DNA of 64,000 nt from an uncultured Rickettsiales bacterium. GTDB lineage: Bacteria > Pseudomonadota > Alphaproteobacteria > Rs-D84. The stretch is from NCBI GenBank assembly GCA_900550495.1, contig URSJ01000004.1, forward strand, positions 1 through 64,000, read 5' to 3'. Shown piece after piece: positions 53,037-61,214 of this stretch (positions within the stretch are counted from its first letter, which is position 1; each line of letters starts with the position of its first letter). Both the position numbers and the translations under genes were made by a program. The notes under the pieces were generated by a model. That model did no database searches and was not told where the DNA came from. It saw only the letters and a list, made by a program, of their open reading frames with translations.

Positions 53037-53807
53037 TTATTTTGCAACATAGCAATCCAGACCATCAGATTTTGCATTACGACAAAATCCGTTTGCTTCG
53101 GCCGCGGTCGCGAACGCGATACGCAATCTGTAAATCGTTCCACCATTAACTTGAGCAGCCAAAATAACGAACTGTTTTCCTGCGAACAGATTCTGGTGAC
53201 CACGCTGAATCTGGCGTTGCGCATTTTCCGCCAATGCGCGTGTGCTGTATGAGCCAAACTGAACATACCAACCACCGTGCGTCGTGGCAACCTGCTGCTT
53301 TACAGTTTTTTTCGGCGCAGCCTTTTGCACAGTTTTTTTTGCGGCCGGCTTTTTAGCCACTGGTTGTTTTGCCACAGGTTTATCTGGGTTAAACGTGACC
53401 GCCTTTCTGTCTTCTACAACGCGAACAGGAACGCCCGCTGTTTCCTGGGTTGGGGCAACAACTGGTTTTGGTGCCGGGACGGGTGCTGGCGCGGGAACCG
53501 CTGCTGCAACCGGTTCTGGCGTTGCATCTGCTGGCACTGGTGCCGGAGCTGGAACATCAATCGTATCCGCCCCATCAATAACAACAGATGGCGCATCTAA
53601 ATCAACATCTATCGATGACGAAGAATTTCCGCCAACCGTGCGAACAATAATATATGTCGCCAAGATGATGACAACAACCCCAATCCCCATCAATAACCAC
53701 GGTTTTTTTGAACGTGGCGCGGCAAACGGCGCCGCATCTGGCAGTGTATCAACACCGTTTTCATCATCTAAATCCAATAAATCCAAATTGTTGTTATCTT
53801 CATTCAT
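53037..53807 (-). CDS. SPOR-domain membrane protein
   Basis: 256 residues: acidic N-terminus, one membrane helix (PWLLMGIGVVVIILATYIIV), a long Pro/Ala/Val-rich periplasmic linker, a Lys/Ala/Pro segment, and a C-terminal SPOR domain of about 75 residues (GGWYVQFGSYSTRALAENAQRQIQ). SPOR domains bind denuded glycan at the septum, so it is likely a division or cell-wall protein. It has a clear promoter and leads into tatA. Confidence 0.9.
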   Translation of the reverse strand: MNEDNNNLDLLDLDDENGVDTLPDAAPFAAPRSKKPWLLMGIGVVVIILATYIIVRTVGGNSSSSIDVDLDAPSVVIDGADTIDVPAPAPVPADATPEPVAAAVPAPAPVPAPKPVVAPTQETAGVPVRVVEDRKAVTFNPDKPVAKQPVAKKPAAKKTVQKAAPKKTVKQQVATTHGGWYVQFGSYSTRALAENAQRQIQRGHQNLFAGKQFVILAAQVNGGTIYRLRIAFATAAEANGFCRNAKSDGLDCYVAK

Positions 53808-53849
53808 CTGGACACTCCTCCCCGTGGCTGAAAATTTCTATTTGTGAAT

Positions 53850-53878
53850 ATTATATCACAAAAAAAGCCAATTAACAA
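53850..53878 (-). promoter_or_regulatory. Promoter of the SPOR-tatA operon
   Basis: TTGTTA (53873-53878), 17-bp spacer, TATAAT (53850-53855) on the minus strand, followed by a leader with GGGGAGGAG before the ATG. Confidence 0.65.
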
Positions 53879-53893
53879 AGAATATATACCATT

Positions 53894-54037
53894 TTATTTT
53901 GGCATTTGACCAAAGTGTGGTGGAACAATCAGTTTATGATTTTCTGTGATAATTGGTTCACTTTCGCACGTCCGGGCACACGCCGACAATGCGATTGGCA
54001 TTGCAACCACCGCCAATAACAAAATAATTTTTTTCAT
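53894..54037 (-). CDS. Very small lipoprotein, 47 residues
   Basis: Short gene between thrS and the SPOR gene. It encodes MKKIILLLAVVAMPIALSAC as signal plus lipobox (Cys at 20), leaving a 28-residue mature peptide with a second cysteine and the tail HKLIVPPHFGQMPK. The VPPxF pattern recalls short outer-membrane-associated alphaproteobacterial lipoproteins but is too short to assign. The ribosome-binding site is AAAGGATGGAAAG. Likely real from the lipobox and spacing. Confidence 0.65.
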   Translation of the reverse strand: MKKIILLLAVVAMPIALSACARTCESEPIITENHKLIVPPHFGQMPK

Positions 54038-54061
54038 CTTTCCATCCTTTTATAAACAAAT

Positions 54062-54085
54062 AGGTGCGCAGATTTCCACGCACCC
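54062..54085 (-). terminator. Weak hairpin after thrS
   Basis: GGTGCG / CGCACC stem with a 10-nt loop just beyond the thrS stop, followed by TATTTG. Possibly an attenuated read-through point into the small lipoprotein gene. Confidence 0.4.
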
Positions 54086-54093
54086 TGCACTTT

Positions 54094-55827
54094 TTATTGT
54101 GGCATTTTAACCGCATCTTTCATTTGAGCAATAAATTCAGACAGCGACATTGTTTCCTGTTTCTCCACGCCCAAACGACGCAACGTTACCGTTTTGTCTG
54201 CGGCCTCTTTTTCACCAACAACCGCAATAATCGGCGTTTTCGCCAGCGATAGTTCACGAATCTTGTAGTTCACCTTTTCATCACGCAAATCGGCACGTGC
54301 CCACACGCCCGCGTTGCGCAATTCGTCGGCGACCATTGTCGCATATTCCGCAACCTTGCCCGAAATTGGTGCAACAACAACCGGCTCTGGCGATAACCAC
54401 AATGGCAGATTGCCCCCCGTTGATTCCAGCAAGATTCCCATAAAGCGTTCAATTGAACCCAACATCGCGCGGTGCAACATAATCGGACGATGTTTTTCGC
54501 CATCTTCGCCGACATAGGACAAATCAAAACGTTCTGGCAAATTCATATCCAACTGAATCGTGCCACACTGCCAAATTCGTCCCATTGAATCTTTCAGATA
54601 GCTATCAATTTTCGGGCCATAGAACGCCGCGTCCCCTTCGGCAATTTCGTATTCAATACCATTGTCGTCCAGTGCGCGTTTCAGTGCCGCTTCGGCCTTG
54701 TCCCAAATTTCATCTGACCCGATACGGAATTCAGATTCTTTACGGGTTGCCAATTTCATTGAAATTTTATCAAAACCGAATTTACCATAAATATCCTTGA
54801 TAAAGCGCAAAATCTTTACAACTTCGTTTTCCAGTTGTTCTTCGGTACAGAAAATATGCGCATCATCCTGAGTAAATTCACGAACGCGCATCAGTCCCGA
54901 CAAACCACCAGCCGCCTCGTAACGATTTACCTTACCGAATTCGGCTAAATACATTGGTAAATCTTTATACGATTTGATTCCCTGACCAAAAACCAACATG
55001 CCGCCCGGACAAGACATCGGCTTTACACAGAACGTTTTGCCGTCTTGGGTTTTACCAAAATAATTATGTTCGCCATACTTTGCCCAGTGACCACTGCGCT
55101 CCCACAGACTGCGATCCATGACCGATGGCGTAGAAATTTCCAAATACCCTGCCCGTTCCTGGCGATCACGGATATATTCAATCAGACGACGATAAATCTT
55201 GTATCCCTTGTCGTGCCAGAATACTGCGCCAGGAGCATAATCTGGTTCAAAATGGAACAAATCCATATCACGCCCCAGTTTACGGTTATCACGCGCGGCG
55301 GCCTCGGCCACATTTTTCAAATGCTGTTCCAGTTCTTCGCGTGTTGCAAATGCATCAACATAAATACGCTGTAACATTTTATTTTTTGCATTACCCTTCC
55401 AGTATGCGCCTGCAACATTGCGAATTTTAAACGCATCACGTGGCAAATCCTTGGACGATTCAACGTGTGGCCCACGGCACAAGTCAATAAAATCACGGAA
55501 TGCATAAACCGATAACGTTTCGCCTGCGGTATCGTATTCGTTTAACCATTCCATTTTATACGGTTGATTGGCGAATAACTGTTTCGCCTCGTCCAGGCTG
55601 ACATTACGCTGTTCAAAACGGCCGTTTGATTTAATCAGCGCGTGCATTTCGTGTTCAATTTTTTCAAAGTCTTCTTCCGAAAATCTGTGTTCAGTATCAA
55701 AATCATAGTAAAACCCATTTTCAATTGCTGGGCCGCCCGCGAATTTAACATCTGGATACAGTTTCTGAACCGCTGACGCCATAACATGCGCCAGCGAATG
55801 ACGAATCGTTTCTATTGGATATGACAT
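54094..55827 (-). CDS. thrS: Threonyl-tRNA synthetase, without TGS domain
   Basis: Charges tRNA-Thr. 577 residues: the sequence starts directly at the editing domain (HxxxH in RHSLAHVMASAV, about 10-14) and continues with class II motifs: the SCPGGM zinc region, LMRVREFTQDDAHIFC, and GSIERFMGILLE. The anticodon-binding domain is at the C-terminus. The roughly 60-residue N-terminal TGS domain of most bacterial ThrRS is absent. No start or frame upstream would supply it, since a leader peptide occupies that region. Ribosome-binding site AAGAAAGG. Confidence 0.95.
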   Translation of the reverse strand: MSYPIETIRHSLAHVMASAVQKLYPDVKFAGGPAIENGFYYDFDTEHRFSEEDFEKIEHEMHALIKSNGRFEQRNVSLDEAKQLFANQPYKMEWLNEYDTAGETLSVYAFRDFIDLCRGPHVESSKDLPRDAFKIRNVAGAYWKGNAKNKMLQRIYVDAFATREELEQHLKNVAEAAARDNRKLGRDMDLFHFEPDYAPGAVFWHDKGYKIYRRLIEYIRDRQERAGYLEISTPSVMDRSLWERSGHWAKYGEHNYFGKTQDGKTFCVKPMSCPGGMLVFGQGIKSYKDLPMYLAEFGKVNRYEAAGGLSGLMRVREFTQDDAHIFCTEEQLENEVVKILRFIKDIYGKFGFDKISMKLATRKESEFRIGSDEIWDKAEAALKRALDDNGIEYEIAEGDAAFYGPKIDSYLKDSMGRIWQCGTIQLDMNLPERFDLSYVGEDGEKHRPIMLHRAMLGSIERFMGILLESTGGNLPLWLSPEPVVVAPISGKVAEYATMVADELRNAGVWARADLRDEKVNYKIRELSLAKTPIIAVVGEKEAADKTVTLRRLGVEKQETMSLSEFIAQMKDAVKMPQ

Positions 55828-55859
55828 AATTATAAACCTTTCTTACTTTGGTCTTGGTA

Positions 55860-55978
55860 TTGTTTTTTTATTTTATTTGATTATTGCATGACGCGGTCAA
55901 AACCGCAAACAGAATTTACACCCCCAAAGGGGTTGTTGTAGTTGTTGTAAATGTCAAAATAGTCACAAACTTTTTCAT
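55860..55978 (-). promoter_or_regulatory. thrS leader RNA with stem-loops (putative attenuator)
   Basis: An outer stem ATTTACA / TGTAAAT (55946-55952 with 55914-55920) encloses the Thr codons and an inner CCCC / GGGG hairpin (55922-55932) that starts right after the last Thr codon. A further GCGGT / ACCGC hairpin lies at about 55890-55905. No U-tract follows any of them, so an intrinsic terminator is not evident. Control of thrS translation or Rho-dependent termination is more likely. The CCTTT of the inner loop could also pair with the AAAGG of the thrS ribosome-binding site. Confidence 0.65.
55916..55978 (-). CDS. Threonine-rich leader peptide of thrS (attenuation peptide)
   Basis: Twenty-codon open frame MKKFVTILTFTTTTTTPLGV then TAA, placed 88 bases before the thrS start. 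Eight of 20 residues are Thr, six of them consecutive (codons 11-16, 55931-55948, ACA ACA ACT ACA ACA ACC). This is the pattern of E. coli thrL. The start has only a weak GAG-containing site at short spacing. The peptide itself need not be functional; ribosome position on the Thr codons would report the level of charged tRNA-Thr. It follows the hemolysin III terminator, so it opens the thrS transcript. Confidence 0.8.
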   Translation of the reverse strand: MKKFVTILTFTTTTTTPLGV

Positions 55979-56020
55979 ATCTCATGTATTGTATGACGTT
56001 ATAATATAAAAATCAATAAA

Positions 56021-56043
56021 AAATGCCAGCAAGCCGGCATTTT
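56021..56043 (-). terminator. Rho-independent terminator of the hemolysin III family gene
   Basis: AAATGCC / GGCATTT stem with an inner mismatch and T-run on the minus strand, directly after the stop codon. Confidence 0.75.
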
Positions 56044-56044
56044 A

Positions 56045-56791
56045 TTAATAATCAATTATGCACCCGAACAGCACTGCGAAAAAGAAACACACACTGCCCC
56101 CGATTACAAACAGATGCCATATCGCATGTGAAAACTTTAACCGACGCCACAGATAGAATATTACCCCCACCGAATACGACAGACCACCGGCTAAAATAAA
56201 CCACATACCGCGCGACGGAATATATTTTATCATTGCCGGCAAAATAAACAGCAATGTCCACCCCATAACCAGATACAGTAACACCATCCATTTTGGCTGC
56301 TGCTTTGGGTTACGGATTTTCATAACTGCGCCAAATATCACAATCGCCCATAAAATACCAAACACGGTCCAGCCGATTGGCCCACGCAAATTCACCAACA
56401 TAAATGGCGTGTATGTGCCGGCAATCAAGGCATATATGGCAACACTGTCCCAAATCTCAAAGAAACATTCGCCGGGTTTGCCAATGGTTGCGTGACACAT
56501 TGTTGAACCAAAATACAGCGTGAACATTGTCAGACCAAAAATCGCACACGATACAATCGCCCACGCATTGCCGGCCAACGCCGCATATACAACCAACAGT
56601 GTCAATCCTGCGATTGCCAACCCGATACCAATACCGTGGGTTAAAATATTTAATGCTTCTTCCCCTTTGGTGCTGGGGCGTTCCCAGCGAAACAACCCCG
56701 TTGCACGCAATATACGCAACAGGCGTCCGCCACGCGCATCACGTTTAACCTGGCGCACCAGGGTGCGCGAATGTTTTTTTGTTTTAACCAT
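56045..56791 (-). CDS. Hemolysin III family (YqfA/PAQR-like) membrane protein
   Basis: 248 residues with a basic N-terminal tail of about 40, then seven membrane helices. Family residues are present: EEALNILTHGIGIGLA, the histidine after helix 2 (STMCHATIG), and HAIWHLFVIGGS near the end, which form the metal site of PAQR-like proteins. Physiological role unknown. Ribosome-binding site AGAGGAG; the start overlaps gltX by 8 bases, indicating translational coupling. Confidence 0.9.
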   Translation of the reverse strand: MVKTKKHSRTLVRQVKRDARGGRLLRILRATGLFRWERPSTKGEEALNILTHGIGIGLAIAGLTLLVVYAALAGNAWAIVSCAIFGLTMFTLYFGSTMCHATIGKPGECFFEIWDSVAIYALIAGTYTPFMLVNLRGPIGWTVFGILWAIVIFGAVMKIRNPKQQPKWMVLLYLVMGWTLLFILPAMIKYIPSRGMWFILAGGLSYSVGVIFYLWRRLKFSHAIWHLFVIGGSVCFFFAVLFGCIIDY

Positions 56792-58364
56792 TTACAATCT
56801 CCTCTATTCTTTGTTTTACCATATCTGCCCCCATAACTTGCATAACAGAATACAAATCTGGTGTATTTGTCCGCCCTGTCATCGCTACGCGCAAATTCAT
56901 CGCAACGTCACCGTTTTTAAGTCCGCACGCCGACGCAATCGCAACAATTTTGTTCCACCACGCGTCCTTGTCATCGTTTATGTCAAACGTCGTCAGAAAC
57001 GCCGTCAAAACATCGCGATTAAACGCATATTCAGAATTCTTGGTGTGCAACGCGTCCCAGAAATACGCGATTTCGTCCAACGTCTGGCGCCAGGTGACAA
57101 AATCCTTGCGGATACGTTTTGGATTATCGCGCTCAATTCCCAATGCCGCCGCCAGATACTGTGAATTTGCGACCTGCATTTTTTGGACATCATTACCGTA
57201 TTCATTTGCCCAATCTGTGATATTGCGAACCAAATCCGTCACAGACAATGTTGCGATATATTCACGCGCCCACCATTCCAGTTTTTTCATATCAAACAAC
57301 GCACCAGAAATCGGAATCTTTTTTACACGCAACGGGTATTGCCAGATAGATGAAACCTGGCCTTTGGATTTAGCCTCTTCATAACCCGATGCCGCTATAT
57401 TGCCCAGGTATTCCAGCACCGCCGCCGTTGGCCAACCATCGGCCAAGAAAAATGCAACATTTGCCTCGGGGTCTTTGCGTTTGGACAATTTGCGTTGTTT
57501 GCCGGTTTCGTCATCTATTTTATCAATCGTTGACGTGTGAACATACATCGGCGCAGTCCACCCCATCATACGAAACAACTGTGCGTGCAACGGGAACGAC
57601 GGCAACCACTCTTCGCCACGAACGACGTGTGTTGTGCGCATAAAATGGTCATCAACCAAGTGTGCAAAATGATACGTCGGCAACCGGTCGTTTGATTTAA
57701 TCAGAACAATATCTTCGTTATTTTCTGGAAATCCGATTGAACCACGCACCGCGTCCTTGCAGAAAATACGCTTTGACGGGTCGCCAGTTGAATACAAACG
57801 AATCGTTGGCACCTCACCATTGTCCAGATGTGCAATGATTTCATCATCTGTTAAATCGCGGTCACGCGCAAATTCACCATAAATACCGGTTGCAAAACCT
57901 GCTGCCTTTTGATTCGCACGTATTTTTTCCATATCGTCCGCGGTCAAAAAACAAGGATACGCCAGCCCACGCGCCAACAAATCGGCCGCCACACTGTGAT
58001 AAATATCACGACGTTGGGACTGGTAATACGGGCCGTATTCTGGCATATCATTATACTCCAACCCAAAACGATGCATTGAGTCAACAATGATGTCAACTGC
58101 AGACGCAACCTCGCGCTTGGTATCCGTATCTTCGATGCGCAGCATAAATACACCACCAGTATCACGCGCCAATTTGCAGTCAACCAGTGCGCCATACAAC
58201 CCGCCCAAATGCATAAAGCCCGTGGGGCTGGGTGCAAAACGTGTCACAAACGCGCCGTCTGGCAAATTGCGTGGAGGAAACTTTTTTTCCAGTTCGTCCA
58301 GTGTATATTTCGGCGATTCCCCCAACACGCGTGCGATTAATTCTGATGATAAACCATTACGCAT
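56784..58364 (-). CDS. gltX: Glutamyl-tRNA synthetase
   Basis: 526-residue class I synthetase. HIGH motif in RFAPSPTGFMHLGG, and KMSKS as RKLSKRKDPEANV. The N-terminal extension with LDELEKKFPPRNLPDGAFVTRFAPSPTG and the KDPEA sequence after KLSKR resemble the form found in clostridia and some other phyla rather than the usual alphaproteobacterial enzyme. With GatCAB present it may also charge tRNA-Gln with glutamate. Ribosome-binding site AAAGGA. Confidence 0.92.
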   Translation of the reverse strand: MRNGLSSELIARVLGESPKYTLDELEKKFPPRNLPDGAFVTRFAPSPTGFMHLGGLYGALVDCKLARDTGGVFMLRIEDTDTKREVASAVDIIVDSMHRFGLEYNDMPEYGPYYQSQRRDIYHSVAADLLARGLAYPCFLTADDMEKIRANQKAAGFATGIYGEFARDRDLTDDEIIAHLDNGEVPTIRLYSTGDPSKRIFCKDAVRGSIGFPENNEDIVLIKSNDRLPTYHFAHLVDDHFMRTTHVVRGEEWLPSFPLHAQLFRMMGWTAPMYVHTSTIDKIDDETGKQRKLSKRKDPEANVAFFLADGWPTAAVLEYLGNIAASGYEEAKSKGQVSSIWQYPLRVKKIPISGALFDMKKLEWWAREYIATLSVTDLVRNITDWANEYGNDVQKMQVANSQYLAAALGIERDNPKRIRKDFVTWRQTLDEIAYFWDALHTKNSEYAFNRDVLTAFLTTFDINDDKDAWWNKIVAIASACGLKNGDVAMNLRVAMTGRTNTPDLYSVMQVMGADMVKQRIEEIVNG

Positions 58365-58387
58365 CTTTATTTTCCTTTACCCAATTA

Positions 58388-58918
58388 TTATTTTGTTTTA
58401 GCGAATACAACTATATCACGTGGCACGCCATGCAACATCATAAATTTACGCAGCACCCCTTCGCGTGCGTATCCCGCACGCCTGGCCACCGCCTGAGATG
58501 GCAGGTTTTCAGTATCCACACGAATTTCAATTCTGTTTAATCCCAGCACATCAAAGCCATATAGTTCCAGCATACCTACTGCGCGTGTCATGATGCCCTG
58601 CCCCATTGCATCGCGGGATAACCAATATCCGATTTCGCCGCGCTTGTCCGCCTCGTTCAGCTCAACAAAACTGACGGACCCACGGATTGCACCATTTTGC
58701 GTTATAAAATATGACCCTTTTTTAGTATCAAACCCTTTGACCAATGCAGGGTATTCATCTTCGGGTGTTTTAACGAATTTCACCCAGTTTAACCACTGGG
58801 CCAAATATTCGCGTTGCCCATCAATCAACGTAAAAACAGTGCGCGCGTTTTCAAACGTTGGCGCAATTTTTTCCAATAGAAAATCACCGGCGTTCATGAC
58901 CAGTGGAAACTCTGCCAT
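58388..58918 (-). CDS. GNAT N-acetyltransferase, RimJ/RimL-like
   Basis: 176 residues with the family pattern: GEIGYWLSRDAMGQGIMTRAVGMLELYGFDVLGLNRIEIRVDTENLPSQAVARRAGYAREGVLRK. These proteins acetylate ribosomal protein N-termini or small molecules; the substrate is unknown. Ribosome-binding site AAGG seven bases upstream. Divergent from trmB. Confidence 0.88.
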   Translation of the reverse strand: MAEFPLVMNAGDFLLEKIAPTFENARTVFTLIDGQREYLAQWLNWVKFVKTPEDEYPALVKGFDTKKGSYFITQNGAIRGSVSFVELNEADKRGEIGYWLSRDAMGQGIMTRAVGMLELYGFDVLGLNRIEIRVDTENLPSQAVARRAGYAREGVLRKFMMLHGVPRDIVVFAKTK

Positions 58919-58927
58919 TAATTTACC

Positions 58928-58956
58928 TTGTTTTATATTATATCGGATTCTATACT
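58928..58956 (+). promoter_or_regulatory. Promoter of trmB, leaderless
   Basis: TTGTTT (58928-58933), 17-bp spacer, TATACT (58951-58956), then 6 bases to the ATG. No ribosome-binding site. Confidence 0.6.
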
Positions 58957-58962
58957 AAATAT

Positions 58963-59601
58963 ATGGAAAAACAAGAAATAAGAACTTTTGGTCGCCGACA
59001 CGGCAAAAAATTATCTGCACGCAAGCAGCACCTGTTGGCAAATGTTTTGCCACAAATTACGGCAAAAAATGACGAAAATGCTGGGGATTTCAATATTCTG
59101 GAAATAGGATTTGGCGCAGGCGAACACGTGCGCGATTTGGCACGTGAAATCCCAGACGCCACAATTATCGGTGCCGAACCGTTTGTGAACGGCGTTGCGG
59201 CATTACTGGGCGCGATGACGGACGACAAGACAAACGAAATTTTACCCGAATACAAAAATATCCGCATTTACCCGGACGATGTGCGCGATTTCCTGCGCAC
59301 GGGTAATATGAAATTCAAACAAATTTGGATTTTACACCCTGACCCATGGCCCAAGGCAAAGCATGAAAAGCGTCGCCTGTTGCAGGCCGAATTTATAAAT
59401 CTGTTGGCGTCGCACCTGACCGATGACGGCGAAATTATTATCGGCACAGACCATTGGGGATATTACGATTGGATTATTGACCAGGTGTCACACACAAACC
59501 TAAATGCCACAGTGCCCGACATCGCAACAATTCAGACACGTTATCAAAACAAAAACATGGCTGCCACAGACGCACCGAAATATCTGGTTGTTACCCGATA
59601 A
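58963..59601 (+). CDS. trmB: tRNA (guanine-N7-)-methyltransferase
   Basis: Makes m7G46 in tRNA. 212 residues with RTFGRRHGKKLSARKQ at the N-terminus, the SAM motif LEIGFGAGEH, IGAEPFVNGVA, and the catalytic block ILHPDPWPKAKHEKRRLLQ. The ATG at 58963 matches the family start; the 20 codons upstream overlap the promoter and the GNAT gene. Its last 11 bases overlap the convergent gene at 59591. Confidence 0.95.
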   Translation: MEKQEIRTFGRRHGKKLSARKQHLLANVLPQITAKNDENAGDFNILEIGFGAGEHVRDLAREIPDATIIGAEPFVNGVAALLGAMTDDKTNEILPEYKNIRIYPDDVRDFLRTGNMKFKQIWILHPDPWPKAKHEKRRLLQAEFINLLASHLTDDGEIIIGTDHWGYYDWIIDQVSHTNLNATVPDIATIQTRYQNKNMAATDAPKYLVVTR

Positions 59602-60268
59602 AAAATTTCAAATTTGATAATTTTTCTGGTCGCAATTGTTCGGTCAAACGCATAACCTGATCTATGCGTACGGGATTCGCCATTGGCGCAAAATGCACTT
59701 CACCTTTAAATGTTCCCATTGCATTTAACGCGCCATAAAAACGCCCAACAAAGTCTGACTTGTCACCCATATCGTGCGACATTGCAAATATCACAGACGA
59801 CGCCCCCAACGCATTTAGCGCATCGAACACATCTGACCAATCAGATGGTTCTATTTTGCATATATCCAATCCGACGGACAATTTTTTATTAAAAAACAAA
59901 TCTTCACGAATCGGGCCCAAATTTTTTACAATTGTCCCCAGATCAATTACCCGCATGAACATCTGGGCACAGGCGGCACCGCATTTAAACGCCGAATTGA
60001 TATTCATGGTCAATTCAGATGCATCTGCCGCCCCGATACCACGTGGACGCGTCGGCACATAAAAACGCGTTGAAATTTGAATTTTAGTTTGTTCAACCCA
60101 TGGCCAAACAATTTTAACAGCCGATGTTCCAACCGATATGTCATGCACCCCATGTGCGATAGCATCATCAACAACCCCTGCCAGCGCATTTGCATCCATA
60201 TCCGCCGGGCACCATGCCGCCACGTGACCGTTTAATAATTCGCCAAGAATGTTTTCGTTATCAATCAT
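59591..60268 (-). CDS. Hypothetical protein, possible TIM-barrel fold
   Basis: 225 residues, not recognised. No signal peptide or membrane helix. Beta-alpha alternation is visible (GVHDISVGTSAVKIVWPWV, LSVGLDICKIEP, ASSVIFAMSHDMG, GEVHFAPMANPVR). This could be a TIM-barrel, but no family motif is plain. Cysteines at AWCPADM and CGAACAQ. Weak ribosome-binding site. Its end overlaps trmB and its start shares a 43-bp gap with the gene at 60312. Confidence 0.65.
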   Translation of the reverse strand: MIDNENILGELLNGHVAAWCPADMDANALAGVVDDAIAHGVHDISVGTSAVKIVWPWVEQTKIQISTRFYVPTRPRGIGAADASELTMNINSAFKCGAACAQMFMRVIDLGTIVKNLGPIREDLFFNKKLSVGLDICKIEPSDWSDVFDALNALGASSVIFAMSHDMGDKSDFVGRFYGALNAMGTFKGEVHFAPMANPVRIDQVMRLTEQLRPEKLSNLKFFIG

Positions 60269-60311
60269 TACGCTTTTTACTTTATCACAAATATGATATA
60301 ATTGAAATCAA

Positions 60312-61214
60312 ATGAAATACAGAATTGATAACATGTTGCTCGGCCTATTGTGGTTACTGGTAATAACACTGGTGGCCTGTTTTTGGTTTAACACAATGTT
60401 CGGGTTCAATTTGTTTATCGGCGCACATTGGCAGTACTTGGCCTATCTCCAGGCGGCCCAGACACCAATCAAACCTTCATTTTATATATCGCTGATTATT
60501 ATATCTGCGGTAATGATATGCGGACTATATTTGATTATGCGACCGCGCTTTCGTAAAATTCGTCTTCCGATTATGCGGATTAACACACGAAAAAAAGTGA
60601 TGTCTATCCCTGACGTCCCCGCCACGCAGCCAGCACCTGTCCACACATCTACACCTGCTGTTATGAACACGCCTGCACGCCCTCCGCGTCTGAACGCGGC
60701 GACATTGGGTGGCATGCTAACCATGGCGGGCAATCCTGCCACGACGCACGCAAACACTGCGCAGACCACGACGCCACCTGCCCCTCCGAAACCCAGTGAC
60801 ATTGAAATTGCACAAATTACTGAAATATTTAAATCCGCGGGATATACAACCAAGAATCCACCACGCATAAATGGTAACCGGATGAGTTTGCTGGCCATCG
60901 GCACAAATGAGACACTGTGGTTGGGGGCGCATGGGATTGCCACCACTGACATGCGGCACGCAATTGATAAATTAAACGATGTGTTTTCAGATACGCTGGA
61001 CGATATATATATAAATGTGAACGGTTTTATCATTGGCGCACCAGACGCCGCAACCGCCGAATTTGACGACATACTTATGTTTAATGATGTGGACGGGCTG
61101 CGTGAATACATCACCGCGCATCCGAATGCCCCCCTGCCCGATGATGACAATGGGAACTTTGACGCATATTCTGAATACATTGATACTGTCATAAATTACA
61201 TAGGTAAAATCTGA
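60312..61214 (+). CDS. Membrane protein with Pro/Thr-rich linker and C-terminal alpha/beta domain
   Basis: 300 residues, not recognised. Two N-terminal membrane helices (about 8-30 and 57-76) are followed by a basic stretch (RPRFRKIRLPIMRINTRKKV), a Pro/Thr/Ala-rich linker (about 100-165) and a C-terminal domain of about 130 residues. This domain contains ITEIFKSAGYTTKNPPRINGNRMSLLAIGTNETLWLGAHG and an acidic end, faintly like nuclease or sensor folds. TATAAT stands nine bases upstream, so the mRNA is nearly leaderless. It heads a run of four genes; the next begins at its last base. Confidence 0.72.
   Translation: MKYRIDNMLLGLLWLLVITLVACFWFNTMFGFNLFIGAHWQYLAYLQAAQTPIKPSFYISLIIISAVMICGLYLIMRPRFRKIRLPIMRINTRKKVMSIPDVPATQPAPVHTSTPAVMNTPARPPRLNAATLGGMLTMAGNPATTHANTAQTTTPPAPPKPSDIEIAQITEIFKSAGYTTKNPPRINGNRMSLLAIGTNETLWLGAHGIATTDMRHAIDKLNDVFSDTLDDIYINVNGFIIGAPDAATAEFDDILMFNDVDGLREYITAHPNAPLPDDDNGNFDAYSEYIDTVINYIGKI

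Noticed and set aside
55860..55978. T-box riboswitch upstream of thrS
   Set aside because: No T-box sequence (UGGN-type bulge), no specifier loop architecture and no U-tract terminator; the Thr-rich frame explains the region better.
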